Part shown: positions 59,240 to 64,000 of the stretch, piece by piece
How positions within the stretch are numbered: the stretch's first letter is position 1
Layout of the letters: every line of letters starts with the position of its first letter
DNA from: Alteromonas sp. MMG017
Lineage (GTDB): Bacteria > Pseudomonadota > Gammaproteobacteria > Enterobacterales > Alteromonadaceae
Reading direction: 5' to 3'
Length of the DNA: 64,000 nt
NCBI RefSeq assembly: GCF_018100795.1
Contig: NZ_JAGJDY010000002.1
Coordinates: forward strand, 1-64,000
Notes under the pieces: model-generated
What the model was told of the DNA's origin: nothing
Database searches by the model: none
Seen by the model: only the letters and a program-made list of their open reading frames with translations
Program-made: the position numbers and the translations under genes

Positions 59240-61228
59240 TTACTGCCAAATCACAGGCATAAATACACTCATCTCAGCTTCACCTCTATTACTCCATGCA
59301 AAGTAAGGTACAAACTGCGCTGAATATTTATTAAATTCCGGTTGTGTTATATCACGATACATTTCGTTAGAAGCAGCTTTCGTAGTATCTGTGCGCAACA
59401 TCACATCAGCATGAACTGTTGTTACACCACCTAACAACGAAGCCTGTTTCTGCGCGGTGAATGGTGCGTTACTTGGAAGATATACATCAGTAATGTTAAC
59501 TGATTCAGGCAAGTCAGGAGACTCAACACAATAAACTATGGGGCCGCGTTTTACCGCAACTTGATTACGTACTTCTTCAATACGATTATGGCCTTCAATT
59601 AATTTAATGTGCATGGGCATGTTTAGCTCTATGGTATCGCCCGCTTTCCATTCCCGTGAAATAGTGGCAAATTCACCTGCAACTAGCGGTATATCGATAG
59701 CGTTGCCATTTATTTTAAGGCTATTGTCTTTAGACCACTCAGGAATACGTAACATAATATCAAACGCGTCTGCTTTGCATGAATCTACGGTAATGTTTAC
59801 TAGCCCTTCCCATGGGTATTCGGTGCTTTGCGTTAGTTTTAACGTTGAACCATCAAGCAGCGTTGTTTCTAGCTTATTGCCACCATACAAGTTTACCGAA
59901 ATTCCATTTTGGGCAAGGTTGTATGCCCATAGAGAAGATTTAGCAACCGTACGAACAAGATTTGGTGGGCAACAAAAGCAGAAAAGGTAAGGCTCCCGAT
60001 CGGGTGATTCCGTATTCATGTTTTCATAATCACGCGCACCAATTATTTTACGAAGCGGATTCGCGTAGTAATACTTAGTTCCACAAACACTAATACCAGA
60101 CATCATAGAGTTATGAAGTACAAGCTCCATTATATCTGCGTACTTAGACTCGCCATGAATACCCAATAACCGTTGGCTAAACATTGCATTACAGATGTTT
60201 GCACAGGTTTCATTGTAGGCGGTTAAATTGGGCATCATGTATTCGTCTATAAAGCCTTCTTCAATCATATCTCTACGCGGCGACGCGCCATAGTGAGTTT
60301 GCCCCACAGCGCCAGTTGCATACATCTTTTTCTGCGTTACGTTTTCCCATAATCGGTCTAGCGCATCAATTAGCGCTTTTTCGCCGGTTTCAGCATACAC
60401 GTCGGCAGCACCAGCGTAGTAATAGAGCGCTAATACTGCATGACCAGCCGCCTCGGTTTCTTCACGAAGTGGCACACGTTCTTGAACCATATCCCCAATG
60501 GGGTAACCAACAGTTGTTGAGTCGTGAACCATTTCCGACTGACCACGGTTATTAATGAATTGCTCAGCTAGTTCGAGATAATCCTTATTTCCTACCGTGC
60601 GGTAAAGTTCAACCAATCCCATTATTTGAGTTTGGTTGAAACCAAATCTGCGAAGTTCTGGAGGATTAGGGCCGAACTTAGCCACTAAAAGATCGGCATT
60701 CTTCAAGGCAATATCTAGAAAGTTTGTTTTACCCGTCATGCGGTAATGAATACACCCAGCCGTATAAAGGTGACCACAGTTATACATTTCGTGGTACTTA
60801 CGATTAGAAAAGTGTTCAATACCATTAATTTGGATATAGGCGTGAAGGTAACCATCGTCTTCTTGTGCTTTTGCAATAATGTCTATAATTTCGTCGATTT
60901 CTTGCAAGAGCTTTTGGTCGTTATTTAAACCATACATGTAACACGCGGCTTCCATCCATTTGAAGAAATCAGCATCGTGCCAATATTCGCCATTGAATGA
61001 GCCATTGTAGTCACCGGTCACAATTTTAAAATTGTTTAGTGCATGACCAACCTCTCCGGTTAACAGACTGCCCATATAGGGGATCATAGACTCTTCACAT
61101 AACTTCGTTTTCTCGGCCCAGAATCCGTCAGTCCATTTGCAATCCCCCATAGAAATAGGCTTGAGCTTTACATTAGGGCTTTTAGACGTATCAACTTCTG
61201 TTTTGTTGTGAGTAAACTTTTCTGGCAT
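59240..61228 (-). CDS. GH127 family, probable alpha-1,3-(3,6-anhydro)-D-galactosidase
   Basis: About 662 residues of the GH127 (DUF1680) family. The N-terminal alpha/alpha barrel opens with WTDGFWAEK and GEYWHDADFFKWMEAA; YNETCANICN carries a conserved Glu and Cys, and FCFCCPPNLVR (about 415-425) is the zinc/cysteine active-site cluster. No signal peptide is seen, so it is probably cytoplasmic. In the Zobellia carrageenan pathway GH127 members remove 3,6-anhydro-D-galactose from the non-reducing end, which suits this locus; beta-L-arabinofuranosidase is the alternative family activity. Start ATG 61228 has GAGGTG upstream. A perfect-arm operator lies 169 bp upstream. Confidence 0.8.
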   Translation of the reverse strand: MPEKFTHNKTEVDTSKSPNVKLKPISMGDCKWTDGFWAEKTKLCEESMIPYMGSLLTGEVGHALNNFKIVTGDYNGSFNGEYWHDADFFKWMEAACYMYGLNNDQKLLQEIDEIIDIIAKAQEDDGYLHAYIQINGIEHFSNRKYHEMYNCGHLYTAGCIHYRMTGKTNFLDIALKNADLLVAKFGPNPPELRRFGFNQTQIMGLVELYRTVGNKDYLELAEQFINNRGQSEMVHDSTTVGYPIGDMVQERVPLREETEAAGHAVLALYYYAGAADVYAETGEKALIDALDRLWENVTQKKMYATGAVGQTHYGASPRRDMIEEGFIDEYMMPNLTAYNETCANICNAMFSQRLLGIHGESKYADIMELVLHNSMMSGISVCGTKYYYANPLRKIIGARDYENMNTESPDREPYLFCFCCPPNLVRTVAKSSLWAYNLAQNGISVNLYGGNKLETTLLDGSTLKLTQSTEYPWEGLVNITVDSCKADAFDIMLRIPEWSKDNSLKINGNAIDIPLVAGEFATISREWKAGDTIELNMPMHIKLIEGHNRIEEVRNQVAVKRGPIVYCVESPDLPESVNITDVYLPSNAPFTAQKQASLLGGVTTVHADVMLRTDTTKAASNEMYRDITQPEFNKYSAQFVPYFAWSNRGEAEMSVFMPVIWQ

Positions 61229-61397
61229 GGACAACACCTCATTACCGATAACTAAATTAATCTTTAAATAAACGGCACGGCTATACAGTTAAAATAACCG
61301 CTGCTGAAAACAATTTATTTGTACCTTTTGGTTCGATTTAGTGCGTAGTTAAGGAGCTTATATGCTTGCATCACCCAACGCACAATTGCGATCAATG

Positions 61398-61414
61398 TAA
61401 ACATATGATGTTTA
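61398..61414. promoter_or_regulatory. PUL operator-like palindrome 13
   Basis: TAAACATATGATGTTTA, with perfect seven-base arms and identical to the reverse complement of the site at 32162. It lies 169 bp before the GH127 gene. Confidence 0.75.
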
Positions 61415-61493
61415 ATAATTCAAGAAATATTAACAACTACACTAAACAAATATGAGACGGCAGAATTGTATTAATTCAGCGCGATTTGAATAA

Positions 61494-62036
61494 ACATGTA
61501 GTACAAATTTCAACCAGGGCAGCACCACTTACACCCTAGCCAACCAAGGCATTTACAACGCTTTTGAGGATGACTTCTTTCCTGAAGAGCACATTGAGAT
61601 GTATAACGGCCCCGACTACGACGGCGGCCCAATTGGCGATGGTGAATCTTTTGGCGATTTTGCGAGAATTTCAGAGAAAACCTCGGCAGGCGAAACCATT
61701 TCAACTTACAACTTAAGCATTTATTTCTTTGACTTAATTAATGACTTTTTGGTGTTTAGTGAAGAAACTGAACTATTCGACAAACAACCCGACTTCTCGC
61801 AGCCCTTTTCGTGGATTGACCTAGACGTCACTGATGATAACCAGAAAGGTAGCGGCACCCTTCGCGTAAGAGAGAGCTTTTACCCTGCCGCTGGCGGCTT
61901 CGAACGCAATATTGATTCCACACTAGGTTTTACATTGGCTAGTGTTAATGCAGTTAGGGTGAGTTCGCCAAGTACTTGGATGATTATGATCATTTTTTGT
62001 GGTTTGCTTATAAGAAAACGCATGACTCTTAAATAA
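61494..62036 (+). pseudogene. 5'-truncated gene for a PEP-CTERM-like anchored protein
   Basis: An open frame begins after a stop at 61491 with no start codon or signal peptide, then reads like the inside of a mature protein (about 180 codons; first ATG at 61599). The end has VSSPSTWMIMIIFCGLLIRKR: a Ser-Pro-Ser-Thr box, a membrane helix and a basic tail, as in PEP-CTERM sorting signals, though the canonical Pro-Glu-Pro is changed. I read it as a remnant missing its N-terminus. The body family is not recognised. Confidence 0.55.
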
Positions 62037-62425
62037 AACATTTATAAATTCAATTAGTAGTTCGAACACACCTCTCTCTCGCAAGTTTCGGGTAGTGCGA
62101 CAGTTTGAAAACTTTAGCTGGAGTCAGGTGTGCATGTCGCCCGTCTGGATGATGAAGCCATCATTTTTGCGCATCCTGAGTGTTAATTTCCCACCTTATC
62201 AGATGTAATTTTTGGTAGAACCAGCCTTAGATAATGCTAATGCATAAAAAAGAAAAATAATAAAATAGTTATATAAAAACGAAGTTAGCAATTTTTTTGT
62301 TCCGACTAATCGCTTGTGTAGTTTAAATCGTATTACTAGACTATAAGTCTCTTCCGTAAAAATACGTTTATTCGCGCCAGAACACACGTGTTTTTTCTTT
62401 TTCGACTCAGCCTAAGGATTTTCTC
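62037..62425. other. Intergenic gap, nothing recognised
   Basis: Two short overlapping open frames occur at about 62095-62205 on the plus strand without start or family likeness. No operator-like palindrome was found before the beta-helix gene. Confidence 0.5.
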
Positions 62426-64000
62426 ATGGAATCCCTTTCTATGCGTTACAGACAGTTATTCTCTTTATTTATTATAGCGTTGGTGGTGGTACTAGCATCT
62501 TGCTCAGTGTCGAATCCCCCTCAAAAAAGTAACTCCGTTAACAACCAATTGGGAGCGGTAATTCAAGCTCACCTTGCTGCGAGCAAAGCGAGTAATGAAA
62601 CCGACTTAACTACTGCCCTATCAAGAATGAAGATGTCGAAGTCGGCTAAAGTAATTATCTCGAAACACAACGATAATATTATTCACTTATATAAAACAGG
62701 AACATTATTGCTAGTTGTACAGAACAAATATCGGGGAAATGAAATTTCAGAGAAATTGGCTTATACGGATGATACACCTTCGTCAATTTCAACCCTTGTT
62801 TCTTTGTTCCCAATAGATGCGTATAGAATTCTGACTTACGCGAGTGCAAAGAACCTAATTGACGAAAGTAGCCTGTTAGCAATCGCGGTTGAAAATAAAC
62901 TAGACCCAACAATTGTATTGGATGCTTCTGCCACAGGCATGGAAAATAGTGCCACCCCACTTATACACTCAGTTGGCCTAGTAATTTACGGGCAAGACGA
63001 GGATAGTACGAGTGAAGTAAAATACAGAAAAGTTGGCAATAATAAATGGCTTCCAGCATTAGAGCTTGCATGGGAGCCGATATACGGTGCACTTTCAGGA
63101 AGCATTGTACATCTAGAGCCAGATACCCAATATGAGGTTGAAATCTTAGTAACTGATTACCACGACACTAAAAAACAGTACTTTTTCGATTTTAAAACGC
63201 GCCCTAATTCTCCCCCGATAGATCCTGAGAAAATTTATTACCTTTCTGAAATATACAACGGAGGTCAATTAGATTTAGAAGCACTAAATATACACGGCGA
63301 TGAAAACGGTTACGCAAAAATTATTGGTGACGGTCCGGTTATAACTGCTTCTGACGAGTTCCTGTCGGCTGTAAACATCGGCTCCCAAGCTTACATTATG
63401 CTTGAAAATCTCACTATTAAAGGTGGGCAAAGATATGGGGTTTACTCAGATAAAACTCATCATATATGGATCAAAGGTTGTGACATATCTGAGTATGGAA
63501 ATGTAGCAAATGATTATAGAGGTGGTATTGGTTATAAGTCTGTCGAAAGCACTTCACCTATTAATTACGACTCAGGAATTTACTTAGAAAAAACAGGGGT
63601 ATCAGTAATTGAAGACTGCATTATTGAGAACCCAAATGGTAAAGCGAATCACTGGGGCTTTGGCCACCCCAAAGGGCCAAATGCTCTACAGATTTACGCA
63701 TACCACCCAGAAGAAGTTTACCGTGGACAGATAATTGTAAGAAATAACCGCTTCTTCGGCACCGACTCAAACAGGTTCAATGACGTAATTGAAGGTCGAA
63801 AAAATGCATATAGAACTGGTGGGTTTGTACGTGACTCCGCTATATATGGGAATTATTTAGCGTACGCAAATGATGATCTGATTGAAATAGATGGCGGCCA
63901 ACGGAATGTATTAGTTTATGAAAATGAGATGACACAGGGCTATGTTGGCATAAGTATTGCTCCTAATATGTTAGGACCGAGCTATGTTTTTCACAACTAC
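62426..64000 (+). CDS. Parallel beta-helix lipoprotein with FN3-like domain, partial
   Basis: The frame is open for 525 codons to the right edge, so the gene is cut by the window. A signal with lipobox LASC (Cys about 26) is followed by an unassigned region, an FN3-like domain (about 185-270, IYGALSGSIVHLEPDTQYEVEI split) and a right-handed parallel beta-helix (from about 300: IMLENLTIKGGQRYGVYSD, WIKGCDISEYG, VIEDCIIENP, IIVRNNRFFG, LVYENEM). Such helices are common in polysaccharide lyases and in carrageenases of GH82, but it does not look like the iota-carrageenase I know. AAGGA at 62414-62418 sets the start. Function open; a polysaccharide-active enzyme is plausible. Confidence 0.75.
   Translation, partial: MESLSMRYRQLFSLFIIALVVVLASCSVSNPPQKSNSVNNQLGAVIQAHLAASKASNETDLTTALSRMKMSKSAKVIISKHNDNIIHLYKTGTLLLVVQNKYRGNEISEKLAYTDDTPSSISTLVSLFPIDAYRILTYASAKNLIDESSLLAIAVENKLDPTIVLDASATGMENSATPLIHSVGLVIYGQDEDSTSEVKYRKVGNNKWLPALELAWEPIYGALSGSIVHLEPDTQYEVEILVTDYHDTKKQYFFDFKTRPNSPPIDPEKIYYLSEIYNGGQLDLEALNIHGDENGYAKIIGDGPVITASDEFLSAVNIGSQAYIMLENLTIKGGQRYGVYSDKTHHIWIKGCDISEYGNVANDYRGGIGYKSVESTSPINYDSGIYLEKTGVSVIEDCIIENPNGKANHWGFGHPKGPNALQIYAYHPEEVYRGQIIVRNNRFFGTDSNRFNDVIEGRKNAYRTGGFVRDSAIYGNYLAYANDDLIEIDGGQRNVLVYENEMTQGYVGISIAPNMLGPSYVFHNY

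Noticed and set aside
62095-62205. Possible transposase fragment
   Set aside because: Two frames are open for about 30 codons each, but neither matches a pattern I know.
62199-62387. Minus-strand frame of 62 codons
   Set aside because: AT-rich noise without ribosome site or family likeness.

Overview
The window looks like the chromosome of a marine gammaproteobacterium of the order Alteromonadales (Alteromonas/Paraglaciecola/Pseudoalteromonas-like). This rests on the gene order LolC/E permease - PilZ protein - mfd - csiV, a pheS-pheT-ihfA operon, and TonB-receptor-based polysaccharide loci without SusD. It has two parts that meet near 19 kb.

Part A (1 to about 19.0 kb) is housekeeping DNA: a phosphoribosyltransferase, a LolC/E-type lipoprotein-releasing permease, a PilZ protein, Mfd, CsiV, a PduO-type cobalamin adenosyltransferase, a DASS anion transporter overlapping nagZ, a penicillin-acylase-family enzyme followed by a YbaK deacylase, a small membrane protein, and pheS-pheT-ihfA. 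Short tandem repeats occur at 7-165 (33-bp unit), 8641-8721 (9-bp unit) and inside csiV (15-bp unit).

Part B (about 19 kb to the right edge) is a large accessory locus that I read as a carrageenan utilisation locus. Recognisable parts are a secreted kappa-carrageenase (GH16, 41.3-43.9 kb), a second GH16 enzyme, three formylglycine-type sulfatases, a GH42-like/GH167-type exo-enzyme, a cytoplasmic GH127-type anhydrogalactosidase, two TonB-dependent receptors (one with a partner surface lipoprotein), an MFS sugar transporter, and a complete 3,6-anhydro-D-galactose route: aldehyde dehydrogenase, enolase-superfamily cycloisomerase, 2-keto-3-deoxygalactonate kinase and 6-phosphate aldolase. A DgoR-like GntR regulator and a LacI-family regulator lie inside it. 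Proposed flow (inference): secreted carrageenase cuts the polymer, the receptors import oligosaccharides, sulfatases remove sulfate, the GH167-type enzyme releases neocarrabiose-like disaccharides, the MFS carrier brings sugar into the cytoplasm, GH127 splits it, and the anhydro sugar becomes pyruvate and glyceraldehyde 3-phosphate.

The most notable signal is non-coding. A 17-bp near-perfect palindrome, TAAACATATTATGTTTA or close variants, recurs at 14 positions between 21.5 and 61.4 kb, upstream of nearly every transcription unit of Part B and nowhere I noticed in Part A. It is probably the operator that makes this locus one regulon. Also unusual is a set of poorly understood genes mixed into the locus: an octaheme cytochrome c with TPRs, two FG-GAP/ASPIC-UnbV lipoproteins (one broken by a single-base frameshift in a six-base homopolymer), an SMP-30-like propeller, and a YtcJ-like amidohydrolase broken by an internal deletion. 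A parallel beta-helix lipoprotein runs off the right edge and may be another polysaccharide-active enzyme.
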